Below are positions 15,317 through 23,370 of a stretch of DNA of 34,242 bases, piece by piece; position 1 is the first letter of the stretch, and every line of letters begins with the position of its first letter. Made by a program: the position numbers and the translations under genes. The notes below the pieces were generated by a model, which saw only the letters and a program-made list of their open reading frames with translations, did no database searches and was not told the DNA's origin. The DNA is from Methylotenera_A sp031422335 (GTDB taxonomy: Bacteria; Pseudomonadota; Gammaproteobacteria; Burkholderiales; Methylophilaceae): positions 1 through 34,242 of the forward strand of contig JANOQW010000005.1 of assembly GCA_031422335.1 (NCBI GenBank). The letters run 5' to 3'.

Positions 15317-16171
15317 ATGCCTGAATTACCAGAGGTAGAAATTACCCGCCGTGGGCTACTTCCGCTGTTAAATCAATCGGTTAAGAAAGTCACTATTCGC
15401 AATGCCAGCATGCGTTGGCCCATTCCTGCGCATTTGCCAAAAACGCTTGCTGAGCAAACTTTAATTTCATTAAACCGTCGAGCTAAATATATTTTAGCCG
15501 AGTTCGCTGACCTAGATAACACGCCAACAGGCACACTGTTGCTGCATTTGGGCATGTCTGGCCGTATTTGTTTGCTGGATAGAAATTACCCGCCAGAAAA
15601 GCATGACCATTTTGATATTGAATTTAACGGTGTAGATGGCAAGCCTGGCAATGTGTTGCGCTTGCGCGACCCACGGCGTTTCGGTGCAGTTTTGTGGGCA
15701 GGCCTGCAGCCCAATAGCCATGCGCTTCTCGGCCTGCTAGGTCCAGAGCCATTAGATGATATTTTTAATGCCAAATATTTGCATACCGAATTAAAAACAC
15801 GCAGTGCTGCCATCAAAATCGCCATCATGGATAGTCATTTAGTCGTCGGCGTAGGTAATATTTATGCGTCAGAATCTTTATTTCGTGCGCGTATTCACCC
15901 CGAAACGCCCGCCAAAAACGTCACACTAAAACAGTGCGAGAAACTGGTGCGCGAAATTAAACAAACTTTAAATGACGCGCTAGAAGCGGGCGGCAGCAGC
16001 TTGCGTAATTTTTTTGGTGCCGATAGCAACCCAGGATATTTTCAGCAAGCACACTTGGTGTATGGCCGGACGGATGCGCCTTGCAAAGTGTGCAGTAAGC
16101 CGATTAAATGTATTCGGCTGGGCCAGCGCTCTACTTTTTACTGCGCGCAATGTCAAAAACGCAAGCTTTAG
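15317..16171 (+). CDS. mutM: Formamidopyrimidine-DNA glycosylase
   Basis: 284-residue bifunctional base-excision repair enzyme (Fpg) that removes 8-oxoguanine and formamidopyrimidines and nicks the abasic site. The N-terminal catalytic Pro2-Glu3 (MPELPEVEI), Lys57 (RRAKYIL), the HLGMSGR segment and the VVGVGNIYASESLF helix-two-turn-helix are intact. A C-terminal zinc finger uses Cys256, Cys259, Cys276 and Cys279 with Arg271 in GQRST. In many Betaproteobacteria mutM stands divergent to the TPR-lolB-ispE unit; here the four-gene ABC cluster lies in between. No clear ribosome site precedes the ATG. Confidence 0.97.
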   Translation: MPELPEVEITRRGLLPLLNQSVKKVTIRNASMRWPIPAHLPKTLAEQTLISLNRRAKYILAEFADLDNTPTGTLLLHLGMSGRICLLDRNYPPEKHDHFDIEFNGVDGKPGNVLRLRDPRRFGAVLWAGLQPNSHALLGLLGPEPLDDIFNAKYLHTELKTRSAAIKIAIMDSHLVVGVGNIYASESLFRARIHPETPAKNVTLKQCEKLVREIKQTLNDALEAGGSSLRNFFGADSNPGYFQQAHLVYGRTDAPCKVCSKPIKCIRLGQRSTFYCAQCQKRKL

Positions 16172-16295
16172 AATACAGTTCTAGAGAGTTTAGATGCGCT
16201 GTGAGCAAGCATCCATGAGACCTCTAGCCCATCTATTTTAAAGCCATGCTGTTTAAAGACTAGCTTATTAATATTTAACTAAAGGCTTAAATTTA

Positions 16296-16730
16296 CTATT
16301 CTCGCACCCAGGTTTGGCTTCTGCCCAATAGTGAGAATCCAACAAATCCGCGCACTTCTAGTTTATCACCAGCTTCGTTTAGCTTCATTTTGCATTTATA
16401 CACTTTGCCATTATCGGGGTCTAAAATGCTGCCGCCTTCATAGCTGCCATTTTTTTGTTTGATATCTTTAATAATCGTCATACCAATAATTTTTTGGTCT
16501 TTGCGTTCGTCAGTGCATTTATCGCAAATTTTTTCGCCCGTATCGCCTTCTAGCAAGCCTTTTTCTACCACCCCGCTAAATATGCCGTGAGTCTCACTAA
16601 TGCGAATCAGCGAGCGCGGCTTACCCGTTTTATCGTCGATGCTTTTCCATAAGCCAGCAGGCGATGCAGCTAGCGCAAATGTTGAAAAGAATAGCAGGCT
16701 TAAACCAATGATTTTATTAGTGAATGTCAT
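16296..16730 (-). CDS. Secreted DUF2147 protein
   Basis: 144 residues with a signal peptide (MTFTNKIIGLSLLFFSTFALA, cleavage after residue 21 or 22). The mature part is DUF2147: AGLWKSIDDKTGKPRSLIRI, CDKCTDERKDQKIIGMTII, then GGSILDPDNGKVYKCKMKL and RGFVGFSLLGRSQTW. Two Cys in the CDKC motif could form a disulfide or bind metal. Function unknown; members are small periplasmic proteins. The gene starts 10 nt after the ubiB stop, and its ribosome site TAAGGAGG contains the ubiB stop codon, so it is probably the last gene of the ubi operon. It converges with mutM; the 124 bp between them show no clear terminator. Confidence 0.9.
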   Translation of the reverse strand: MTFTNKIIGLSLLFFSTFALAASPAGLWKSIDDKTGKPRSLIRISETHGIFSGVVEKGLLEGDTGEKICDKCTDERKDQKIIGMTIIKDIKQKNGSYEGGSILDPDNGKVYKCKMKLNEAGDKLEVRGFVGFSLLGRSQTWVRE

Positions 16731-16740
16731 GAAAACCTCC

Positions 16741-18309
16741 TTAGTAAATAGTTTTAATGTAATAACTTAAAATTATGGCTATTTGCAATGCCACAGCTAA
16801 AATTATTGTCCAAGTGAGCCACTTTTGCCAGCGGGCTTGCTTTTGTTGTGCTGCAATAAGCACATCAATACTGGCTCGCAGCGGTGCTTCTTGCTCGGCT
16901 TGTGTTTGTTGGTTTAAAAACTGATGGACCAAGCGTGGCATTTGCGGTGCGTGTTGAATAATAAACGGCAGTTCTTTTTTTAGGGTTTTAAGTACACTAC
17001 GAAAGCCCACTTGCTCGCTCATCCAGCGTTTTAAAAACGGTTTGGCAGTTTGCCACAAGTCAATATTAGGGTCTAAATCGCGGCCCAGACCTTCAATATT
17101 CAGCAATGTTTTTTGCAGCATCACCAGCTGTGGCTGAATCACCACGCCAAATCGGCGCGACATTTGAAATAAACTTAGCAGCGTGCGCCCAAACGAAATG
17201 TCCTTGAGTGGCTTGTCGAAAATCGGCTCACATATCGCACGAATCGCGGTTTCCAGCTCATCGGCATTGGTGTCTGGCGGCACCCAGCCTGATTCAATAT
17301 GCGCCATGGCCACATCGCGATAATCGCGATTAAAAAACGCTAAAAAATTGCGCGCTAAATAGTATTTATCGGTATCACTCAGGCTACCCATAATGCCAAA
17401 ATCTAGCGCAATAAAGCGGCCGTCATCAGTGACTTGAATATTGCCTGGGTGCATATCGGCATGAAAAAATCCATCGCGAAACACTTGGGTAAAAAATATC
17501 TCCACACCATCGTGTGCCAGCTGAGTAATGTCGATGCCTTTGGCTCTTAACACATCAATCTGGCTAACAGGCGTGCCGTGCATGCGCTGCATGGTCATCA
17601 CTTGCTTGCGACAAAAATCCCAATAAACATTGGGAATTAATAAGGGAGGGCTGTGTAAACGATTATTTTTAAAGTTCCGTGCAAGCTGACTGCAATTGGC
17701 AGCTTCCAAAGTCAGGTCTAATTCATGCTCGGTATGCCGCGCAAATTCAGCCACAATTTCTTGCGGTTTTAGGCGCTTGCCCTCAGAAGAAATCGCTTGC
17801 AGCAACCACGCCAGTGATTTTATTAACGCAATATCTTGGTGAATCACCTTGTCGATATTCGGCCGCAGCACTTTTACTGCCACTTGTTGACCATCGGCCA
17901 GCTCGGCAAAATGCACTTGCGCAACCGATGCGCTGGCTACGCAAGTTTGATTAAATACGGGGAAAATTGTGTGTAAAGGTGCTCCAAAAGCCTCTTCTAT
18001 GCTGGCTTGTACGTCAGCATAGGCAAATGGCGGAACGCGATCCTGTAGTTTGGCCAGTTCGTCTGCAACTTCTTGTGGCAATAAATCGCGGCGCGTAGAT
18101 AGCATTTGGCCAAACTTGACAAAAATAGGCCCAAGTTTTTCTAAAGCTAAACGTAAGCGAACGCCCCGATTTTGCTGCGGCTTGCGCCAAAACATGGCTA
18201 TTTTGATGATGGTGTGGAAAGGCTTAAACGCTTTGCGACCAGCAATAAATTCATCGAGTCGAAACCACAAAAATACCCAAAAAATATAAGCCAAACGAAA
18301 GTAATGCAC
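16741..18309 (-). CDS. ubiB: Ubiquinone biosynthesis protein UbiB (ABC1/ADCK/UbiB ATPase)
   Basis: 522-residue atypical protein kinase-like ATPase needed for coenzyme Q synthesis. Features: the family-specific KxGQ motif (FVKFGQ, Lys65-Gln68) with LSTRRDLLP, the nucleotide loop SASVAQVHFA in place of a Gly-rich loop, HADMHPGNI as catalytic loop, and ALDFGIMG as DFG motif. Two C-terminal membrane helices or one long one (LTWTIILAVALQIAIILSYYI) anchor it. The start codon is GTG at 18309 (HYFRLAYIFWVFLW matches the usual N-terminus), 2 nt after the ubiJ stop, implying coupled translation. Confidence 0.96.
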   Translation of the reverse strand: MHYFRLAYIFWVFLWFRLDEFIAGRKAFKPFHTIIKIAMFWRKPQQNRGVRLRLALEKLGPIFVKFGQMLSTRRDLLPQEVADELAKLQDRVPPFAYADVQASIEEAFGAPLHTIFPVFNQTCVASASVAQVHFAELADGQQVAVKVLRPNIDKVIHQDIALIKSLAWLLQAISSEGKRLKPQEIVAEFARHTEHELDLTLEAANCSQLARNFKNNRLHSPPLLIPNVYWDFCRKQVMTMQRMHGTPVSQIDVLRAKGIDITQLAHDGVEIFFTQVFRDGFFHADMHPGNIQVTDDGRFIALDFGIMGSLSDTDKYYLARNFLAFFNRDYRDVAMAHIESGWVPPDTNADELETAIRAICEPIFDKPLKDISFGRTLLSLFQMSRRFGVVIQPQLVMLQKTLLNIEGLGRDLDPNIDLWQTAKPFLKRWMSEQVGFRSVLKTLKKELPFIIQHAPQMPRLVHQFLNQQTQAEQEAPLRASIDVLIAAQQKQARWQKWLTWTIILAVALQIAIILSYYIKTIY

Positions 18310-18311
18310 GA

Positions 18312-18932
18312 TTATTGGCTTTCTTTTTTTAATTGGTTGGTAAATTTTTCTAGATTCTCTATTTTTTGAAGCCGCTTTTCAAAACGCGCCACATCGCTCA
18401 CTAATGTATCTACTTGACTATTAAAACTTTCTACATGGCGCTTTTTGGCTAAAATATTTTTCTCCTCTTGCCAATATTCACTCAACATTTCTGCGGTATC
18501 GGCAGCTTGTTTTTTGGCCGTGCTGAATATTTTTTTAGTGGCATCACCCATTTTATTGGCGGCAATATCACCCGTAAAATGGCTTAAATCTTCTTCCACA
18601 TCCCAGCGCATATTTTGCAAAACTTTGCTAAATTCGGTGGCCAAATGTGTATCACCTGCCACTTTAAATTGCATTTTTGCAGCCTCATCACCTGCCATCA
18701 TTCTAAGCAGTAGGCTGGGAGGCGCATAGATACTGGCTTCTGGGGCATATGTTTCACTACTATTTTCTCCCGCAATCGCTAAACTACCATCTTCTAAAAT
18801 AATGATATTGGCCTTGGCGAGTGCGAAATAAAACTGTATAACCTTACCCGCAAACGGCACAAGGTATGGCTTTGACCATTGATTTTGGCTACAAATGTGT
18901 TGCAAAAAGCGCGTGGCTATTGGTTTTAACAT
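18312..18932 (-). CDS. ubiJ: Ubiquinone biosynthesis accessory factor UbiJ (SCP2 domain)
   Basis: 206 residues. UbiJ is the lipid-binding subunit of the soluble Ubi complex that carries hydrophobic ubiquinone intermediates. An SCP2-like domain occupies about 30-115 (GKVIQFYFALAKANIIILEDG; PPSLLLRMMAGDEAAKMQFKVAGDTHLATEF; FSKVLQNMRWDVEEDLSHFTGDIAA). A C-terminal coiled coil with Lys/Glu heptads follows (about 140-206: VESFNSQVDTLVSDVARFEKRL). The ATG overlaps the ubiE stop as TAATG. Its place between ubiE and ubiB is the diagnostic context; sequence alone would give only an SCP2-domain call. Confidence 0.92.
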   Translation of the reverse strand: MLKPIATRFLQHICSQNQWSKPYLVPFAGKVIQFYFALAKANIIILEDGSLAIAGENSSETYAPEASIYAPPSLLLRMMAGDEAAKMQFKVAGDTHLATEFSKVLQNMRWDVEEDLSHFTGDIAANKMGDATKKIFSTAKKQAADTAEMLSEYWQEEKNILAKKRHVESFNSQVDTLVSDVARFEKRLQKIENLEKFTNQLKKESQ

Positions 18933-19681
18933 TAGGTTTTATAAGCTTTGTGTAAGGCAACAACACCAGCACTTAAATTGTAATAATCGGCCTTGCCAAA
19001 CCCTGCATCTAGCAGCATTTGTTTCAGCGTTTCTTGGTCTGGGTGCATGCGAATGCTCTCGGCTAAATATTCGTAACTCTCTGCATCTTTGGCAATCAGT
19101 TTACCCATCAATGGCAGCAGTTTAAACGAGTAAATATCGTACAATTTTTCTAGCGGCTGCCACACTTTCGAGAACTCTAAAACTAATAATCGGCCGCCCA
19201 CTTTGAGCACGCGCTGCATTTCTTTTAGCGCCACCTCCTTGCGTGTCATGTTGCGAAGTCCAAATGCCACTATCACACAATCAAACTGTTCATCCGCAAA
19301 TGGTAAAGCTTCAGCATTACATTGCATGGCGGGCACGTTTAAACCTGCGTCTAGCATACGGTCGCGACCAACCGTGAGCATGCTGGCGTTAATGTCAGTG
19401 AGGATAACCTCACCAGAGCTACCTACTTTTTTAGCAAATAGTTTAGATAAATCACCACTGCCGCCGGCAATATCTAGTACTTTATCGCCCGCTTTTACGC
19501 CGCTAATATCGGCGGCAAAGCGCTTCCAGCCGCGGTGCATGCCGGCCGACATGACGTCATTCATCACATCATATTTGCTAGCAACTGAGTGAAATACCTT
19601 GCCTACTTTTTGCTGTTTGGCAGATTCTTCTACCGTTTTAAAGCCAAAATGTGTAGTTTGTTTTAAGTTGTCTTCTGTCAT
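18932..19681 (-). CDS. ubiE: Ubiquinone/menaquinone methyltransferase UbiE
   Basis: 249-residue SAM-dependent C-methyltransferase of ubiquinone (and, in some bacteria, menaquinone) synthesis. Motif I is VLDIAGGSGDLS; other family hallmarks are HFGFKTVEESAKQQKVGKVFHSVASKYDVMND (split in the N-terminus), AEALPFADEQFDCVIVAFGLRNM and LEFSKV. The ATG overlaps the DUF971 stop by four bases (ATGA), and its own stop overlaps the ubiJ ATG, so three consecutive genes are translationally coupled. Confidence 0.97.
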   Translation of the reverse strand: MTEDNLKQTTHFGFKTVEESAKQQKVGKVFHSVASKYDVMNDVMSAGMHRGWKRFAADISGVKAGDKVLDIAGGSGDLSKLFAKKVGSSGEVILTDINASMLTVGRDRMLDAGLNVPAMQCNAEALPFADEQFDCVIVAFGLRNMTRKEVALKEMQRVLKVGGRLLVLEFSKVWQPLEKLYDIYSFKLLPLMGKLIAKDAESYEYLAESIRMHPDQETLKQMLLDAGFGKADYYNLSAGVVALHKAYKT

Positions 19682-20058
19682 GTATTACCCATTCTTTTAT
19701 GCCCAGCCATTTCAAGCTTGGCAATATAATCTTGCCACATGGCCTCGTAATGTTGGCCCAAATAATACAAATAATCCCACGAATACAAACCAGTATCGTG
19801 GCCATCATCAAACACTAGCTTGACCGCGTAATTGCCGATGGGTTCGATGGCGCTGATATTCACCAGCTCTTTGCCCACTTGCAGCGTCTCTTGTCCAGCG
19901 CCATGGCCACGTACTTCGGCGCTAGGTGAATACACGCGCAAAAATTCGCAGCTGAGCATACATTCGGTGTTGTTATCAAATTTAATTTCTAACAAACGTG
20001 ATGCCTGATGCAGGCGAATATCCACAGGTGTAGGGGTGGTTTGGTTAAGGCCGCTCAT
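19678..20058 (-). CDS. DUF971 protein (gamma-butyrobetaine hydroxylase-like N-terminal domain)
   Basis: 126 residues forming one DUF971 domain: DIRLHQASRLLEIKFDNN, LSCEFLRVYSPSAEVRGHG, VNISAIEPIGNYAVKLVFDDGHDTGLYSWDYLYYLG. In eukaryotes this fold is the N-terminal domain of gamma-butyrobetaine hydroxylase, and related stand-alone domains have been linked to Fe-S protein networks. In Betaproteobacteria it is regularly the gene before ubiE, which suggests a role tied to ubiquinone synthesis, but that is guilt by association. The stop overlaps the ubiE ATG as ATGA. First gene of the ubi unit. Confidence 0.92.
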   Translation of the reverse strand: MSGLNQTTPTPVDIRLHQASRLLEIKFDNNTECMLSCEFLRVYSPSAEVRGHGAGQETLQVGKELVNISAIEPIGNYAVKLVFDDGHDTGLYSWDYLYYLGQHYEAMWQDYIAKLEMAGHKRMGNT

Positions 20059-20362
20059 AAATGACTAAAAAATAAATAAGATAAGATGATAGCAGAAGCT
20101 GACACTTGGTTAATAGGCTAACAGCCAAACAGGCTGTTAGCGAATAGATTGGCGCTTTTTACCACATTTTTTATAGGCTTTTTACCGTTTGTTGCTAAAA
20201 ATGAACCTTTTATCAGAAACTGCATTAAATCATAGTCAAGACGCTGCTGATTTATTTGAATATTTTAGTTGGCGTGCTACAGTGCAATTGTGAAAAATTA
20301 AGTATTTTTAATACACAAAAAAAGTAGCTACAGACAGCACATACTTTTAGGGATTAATAAGC
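20059..20362. promoter_or_regulatory. Divergent intergenic region, DUF971 operon / dynamin gene
   Basis: 304 bp between two divergent genes; should contain both promoters. It holds a perfect hairpin at 20117-20141 (listed separately) and a 30-codon ORF at 20201-20293 with no ribosome site, which I do not call as a gene. The dynamin gene has an AGGGA ribosome site. No confident -35/-10 pair was picked. Confidence 0.4.
20117..20141. other. Perfect 10-bp inverted repeat (hairpin or operator)
   Basis: GCTAACAGCC, loop AAACA, GGCTGTTAGC. Not followed by a T run on either strand, so it is not a terminator. It lies 59 bp upstream of the DUF971 start, within the leader or promoter of the ubi operon, where it could be an operator or an mRNA 5' stem. 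Confidence 0.6.
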
Positions 20363-22321
20363 ATGGCAGAAAATAAATTAGCGCATCAGTTTGCAGCCTA
20401 TTCAGAATGGCGCAAAGCCTTGGTGGACAGCATTTGCGATTATCGCAGCTGGCTTAACGAGCAAGAGCTAAACGATGCACAGATTGACCAGCGCATTACT
20501 AATTTGCTTGAGCGCTTGCGCGAAGACAAATTGAACGTGGCGTTTGTGGCAGAGTTCTCACGCGGTAAATCTGAGCTGATTAATGCGATTTTCTTTGCCG
20601 ATTATGGCCAACGCTTGCTGCCATCTAGCGCAGGCCGCACTACCATGTGCCCCACCGAATTGTTGTACGACGCAACTAAACCAACATCGATTATGATGTT
20701 GCCGATTGAGACGCGTGCATCTGACGCCACCACAACTGAATACAAACGCTACCCCGATGAATGGAATACCGTGGCATTTGATGTGGATAACAACGACAGT
20801 ATGGTATCTGCGTTTAAAGAGGTTAGCCGTACCAAGCGCGTCACGGCTGAAGAAGCCGAAAAATTTGGCCTGTTTGATCCAAACAGCAGTGACGATGCCA
20901 TGAGCTTAAACAAAGATGGCACCATTGATATTCCAAGCTGGCGTTATGCCATGATTAACTTCCCGCACCCATTGTTAGAGCAGGGCTTGGTCATTTTAGA
21001 TACGCCAGGACTAAACGCGATTGGTACTGAGCCAGAATTAACGCTGAATATGCTGCCCAATGCGCATGCGGTGTTATTTATTTTGGCGGCTGATACGGGC
21101 GTGACAAAATCTGAAATAGATGTGTGGCGCCAATATATTAGTGGCACACGGTGGAAGCAAAAAGGCCGTTTGGCGGTGCTAAACAAAATTGATGGCTTGT
21201 GGGATGAGCTGAAAAATGAAAATGAAATTGAAAAAGAAATTGCCAAGCAAGTTAAAACCAGTGCTGAGTTGCTGGGCTTGGAGCACAACCAAATTTTCCC
21301 AACCTCTGCGCAAAAGGGTTTGTTGGCTAAAATTAATGGCGATGATGCGCTGCTGGTGCAAAGCCGTTTGCCCGAGCTAGAAAAAGCACTTTCTGATGAG
21401 CTGATTCCATCTAAAAAAGAAATTGTGCGCGATAACACAAAAAACGAGATTGAAGATTTAATCGGCAACTCGAATATGATTTTAGATTCTCGCGTGGCGG
21501 GCGTGGTAGAGCAACTTGAAGAGTTGCGTGGCCTGCGCGGCAAGAACGAAGATGTGGTTGAGCACATGATGAACAAAGTGAAAGTGGATAAAGAAAACTT
21601 TGAAAAAGGTTTACAACGCTTTCAGGCGCTACGTAGCGTGTTCTCGCAACAAACCAACAAGTTGTTTACATTGCTTGGTATGGAAGCACTGAAAATTCAA
21701 GTGCACACCACGCGTGAAACCATGGTGAAAGCGAGCTTTACCAAAACAATTCGCGAAGCGATGGATAATTTTTTCTTGGATTTAAAAGGTCGTTTGGTGT
21801 CGTCTGACGCACAAATTGACGAGATTAAGAAAATGATGGACGTGATGTACGACAAGTTCAGCAAAGAGCACGGTTTGCGTAAATCAGAGCCACCAGCATT
21901 TTCAACTTTGCGTTATCAAAAAGAGCTTGCTAAGTTAGAGCGTGCCTACAAAGAGCAGTTTAACACAGCGTTTAACATGATTGCTAATGAGAAAATGACG
22001 CTGACGACTAAATTTTTTGAGACATTGGCAAGCCGCGTGATTCACGTCTATGAAGTGGCGAATCGCGATGTAGAAAATTGGTTGAAAGCAGTGATTGCGC
22101 CAATGGAATCACAAGTGCGCGAGCACCAATTGCAATTGCGCCGCCGTTTAGAAAGTATTAAGCGTATTTACAAAGCCACTGATACTTTGGAAGACCGTAT
22201 CTTGGAGCTGGAAAATATTGAAAAAAGCATACGTGCACAAATGGCCGATTTGCAAATATTGCGTCAACACATGGGCAATGCTTTGGCTTATGAAAATGAG
22301 GCTGAAGTAAAAGCAGCATGA
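20363..22321 (+). CDS. Dynamin-family GTPase (bacterial dynamin-like protein)
   Basis: 652 residues. GTPase domain: G1 P-loop AEFSRGKS (63-70) preceded by LNVAFV, G2 region around SSAGRTTMCPTEL, G3 DTPG (213-216, in LVILDTPGLNAIG) and G4 NKID (274-277). The rest is long helical stalk with coiled-coil character (VVEHMMNKVKVDKENFEKGLQRF; QLQLRRRLESIKRIY; LEDRILELENIEKSIRAQMADLQ). No clear transmembrane paddle is visible, so membrane remodelling is inferred from the family only. An unusual SRGKS replaces the commoner GxGKS but is typical of this bacterial subgroup. The gene is monocistronic: own ribosome site AGGGA, own terminator, neighbours on the other strand on both sides. Confidence 0.93.
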   Translation: MAENKLAHQFAAYSEWRKALVDSICDYRSWLNEQELNDAQIDQRITNLLERLREDKLNVAFVAEFSRGKSELINAIFFADYGQRLLPSSAGRTTMCPTELLYDATKPTSIMMLPIETRASDATTTEYKRYPDEWNTVAFDVDNNDSMVSAFKEVSRTKRVTAEEAEKFGLFDPNSSDDAMSLNKDGTIDIPSWRYAMINFPHPLLEQGLVILDTPGLNAIGTEPELTLNMLPNAHAVLFILAADTGVTKSEIDVWRQYISGTRWKQKGRLAVLNKIDGLWDELKNENEIEKEIAKQVKTSAELLGLEHNQIFPTSAQKGLLAKINGDDALLVQSRLPELEKALSDELIPSKKEIVRDNTKNEIEDLIGNSNMILDSRVAGVVEQLEELRGLRGKNEDVVEHMMNKVKVDKENFEKGLQRFQALRSVFSQQTNKLFTLLGMEALKIQVHTTRETMVKASFTKTIREAMDNFFLDLKGRLVSSDAQIDEIKKMMDVMYDKFSKEHGLRKSEPPAFSTLRYQKELAKLERAYKEQFNTAFNMIANEKMTLTTKFFETLASRVIHVYEVANRDVENWLKAVIAPMESQVREHQLQLRRRLESIKRIYKATDTLEDRILELENIEKSIRAQMADLQILRQHMGNALAYENEAEVKAA

Positions 22322-22334
22322 TTGTTGATAGCGT

Positions 22335-22366
22335 AAAAAAGCCGACGATAAGTCGGCTTTTTTATT
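22335..22366 (+). terminator. Rho-independent terminator of the dynamin gene
   Basis: Stem AAAAAAGCCGAC / GTCGGCTTTTTT with a 5-nt loop, 14 nt after the stop codon, with T run. Symmetric A and T runs would let it work in the other direction for rpoH as well. Confidence 0.93.
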
Positions 22367-22402
22367 GTTTAAACATACTAAAAACACACCAGCCTACTGC
22401 AA

Positions 22403-22441
22403 CTGCTCTGCAAGCCAATATATATAAGGCTTGTGGCGATA
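22403..22441. repeat. Palindromic repeat copy E (degenerate)
   Basis: Forward orientation, about 27 of 39 positions match copy A. The left arm TGCTCTGCAAGCC and GGCTTG are kept; loop and distal right arm have drifted. The right arm GGCTTGTGGCG shares its changes with the copy inside pth. It lies between the convergent dynamin and rpoH genes, 26 nt beyond the rpoH stop. Confidence 0.65.
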
Positions 22442-22466
22442 CCAATTTGATGGCATCAGATGCGGA

Positions 22467-23321
22467 CTAAGCAGCTTGCAGTAACAAACCTTTAATTTTT
22501 TGCATAGCTTTTTGCTCAATTTGGCGAATACGCTCTGCAGAAACACCAAACTCAGCCGCCAAATCATGCAGCGTAAGTGTGGCGTTTTCTGTTAACCAGC
22601 GCGCCTCAAGCACACGGCGGCTACGCTCATCTAAGCTTTCCAGCGCTTTGCTAAGGCCAACTGATTTTGCAGTTTCGGTTTGCTTCATTTCTAAATGTTT
22701 AGAAGGCTCAGGGCTTTCGTCCTCTAAATAGGCGATCGGGCTAAAACTTTCATCGCCGTCATCATCAACTTGCGCATCTAGCGAGATTTCGTGGCCGTTT
22801 AAACGATACTCCATCTCTAGTACTTCCTCAGGCTTTACATTCAGCGTTTTGGCGATGTGATTCACTTCATCTGGCTGCAACGAGCCCAAGCCTTTTTTCA
22901 TGCTGCGCAAATTAAAGAATAATTTACGTTGTGCTTTGGTGGTGGCAGTTTTTACCAAGCGCCAGTTACGCACAATAAATTCGTTCATTTCGGCTTTAAT
23001 CCAATGCATGGCAAATGACACTAAACGTACGCCGCGGTCGGGGTCAAAGCGTTTTACTGCTTTCATCAGGCCAATGTTACCTTCTTGAATCAAATCTGCC
23101 TGCGCCAGACCATAGCCCATGTAGCCGCGCGCAATGCTTACAACCAAGCGCAAGTGCGACACAATCAACATTTGTGCGGCTTCTAAGTCATTATTATTTT
23201 TTAAACGAGTGGCGTAATCATGTTCTTCCTCTGCCGTTAGCAGTGGAAAGGCCTTGATGGCACGCATGTATTGATCAAAACTATCAAGTGACGAAATTGA
23301 CGGTATAGTTAAAGCGTTAAT
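22467..23321 (-). CDS. rpoH: RNA polymerase heat-shock sigma factor RpoH (sigma-32), AUU start
   Basis: Sigma-32 directs transcription of heat-shock genes. Family marks: LTAEEEHDYATRL, region 2 VSIARGYMGYGLAQADLIQEGNIGLMKAVKRFDP and WIKAEMNEFIVRNWRLVKTATTKAQRKLFFNLR (RpoH box), and the region 4.2 helix-turn-helix TLHDLAAEFGVSAERIRQIE. The first ATG (23267, 266 residues) would cut off conserved N-terminal sequence: upstream the frame reads NALTIPSISSLDSFDQY, aligning with E. coli LALAPVGNLDSYIRA. The only plausible initiator of that longer form is ATT at 23319-23321, 7 nt behind a perfect AAGGAG; a TAA lies five codons upstream. This start gives 284 residues, the E. coli length. A CIRCE operator lies 50 nt upstream. 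Confidence 0.95.
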   Translation of the reverse strand: MNALTIPSISSLDSFDQYMRAIKAFPLLTAEEEHDYATRLKNNNDLEAAQMLIVSHLRLVVSIARGYMGYGLAQADLIQEGNIGLMKAVKRFDPDRGVRLVSFAMHWIKAEMNEFIVRNWRLVKTATTKAQRKLFFNLRSMKKGLGSLQPDEVNHIAKTLNVKPEEVLEMEYRLNGHEISLDAQVDDDGDESFSPIAYLEDESPEPSKHLEMKQTETAKSVGLSKALESLDERSRRVLEARWLTENATLTLHDLAAEFGVSAERIRQIEQKAMQKIKGLLLQAA

Positions 23322-23334
23322 GGTAAAACTCCTT
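23319..23334 (-). promoter_or_regulatory. Shine-Dalgarno and AUU start codon of rpoH
   Basis: On the minus strand AAGGAG (23334-23329), a 7-nt spacer TTTTACC, then ATT (23321-23319). No ATG, GTG, TTG or CTG exists in frame between the upstream TAA (23336-23334) and the internal ATG at 23267. The strong ribosome site at ideal distance makes ATT the probable initiator. AUU initiation is known from infC, where IF3 discriminates against it. Confidence 0.75.
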
Positions 23335-23370
23335 TAAAAAAGTGAAAACCAAAAAATAACAATTGCTATT

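Noticed and set aside
20201..20293. 30-codon ORF (MNLLSETALNHSQDAADLFE...) upstream of the dynamin gene
   Set aside because: No Shine-Dalgarno and no recognised similarity; too short to support from one sequence.
20944..21576. 210-codon ORF antisense to the dynamin gene
   Set aside because: Ser-rich, low-complexity translation with no recognisable domain, lying wholly opposite well-conserved GTPase sequence.
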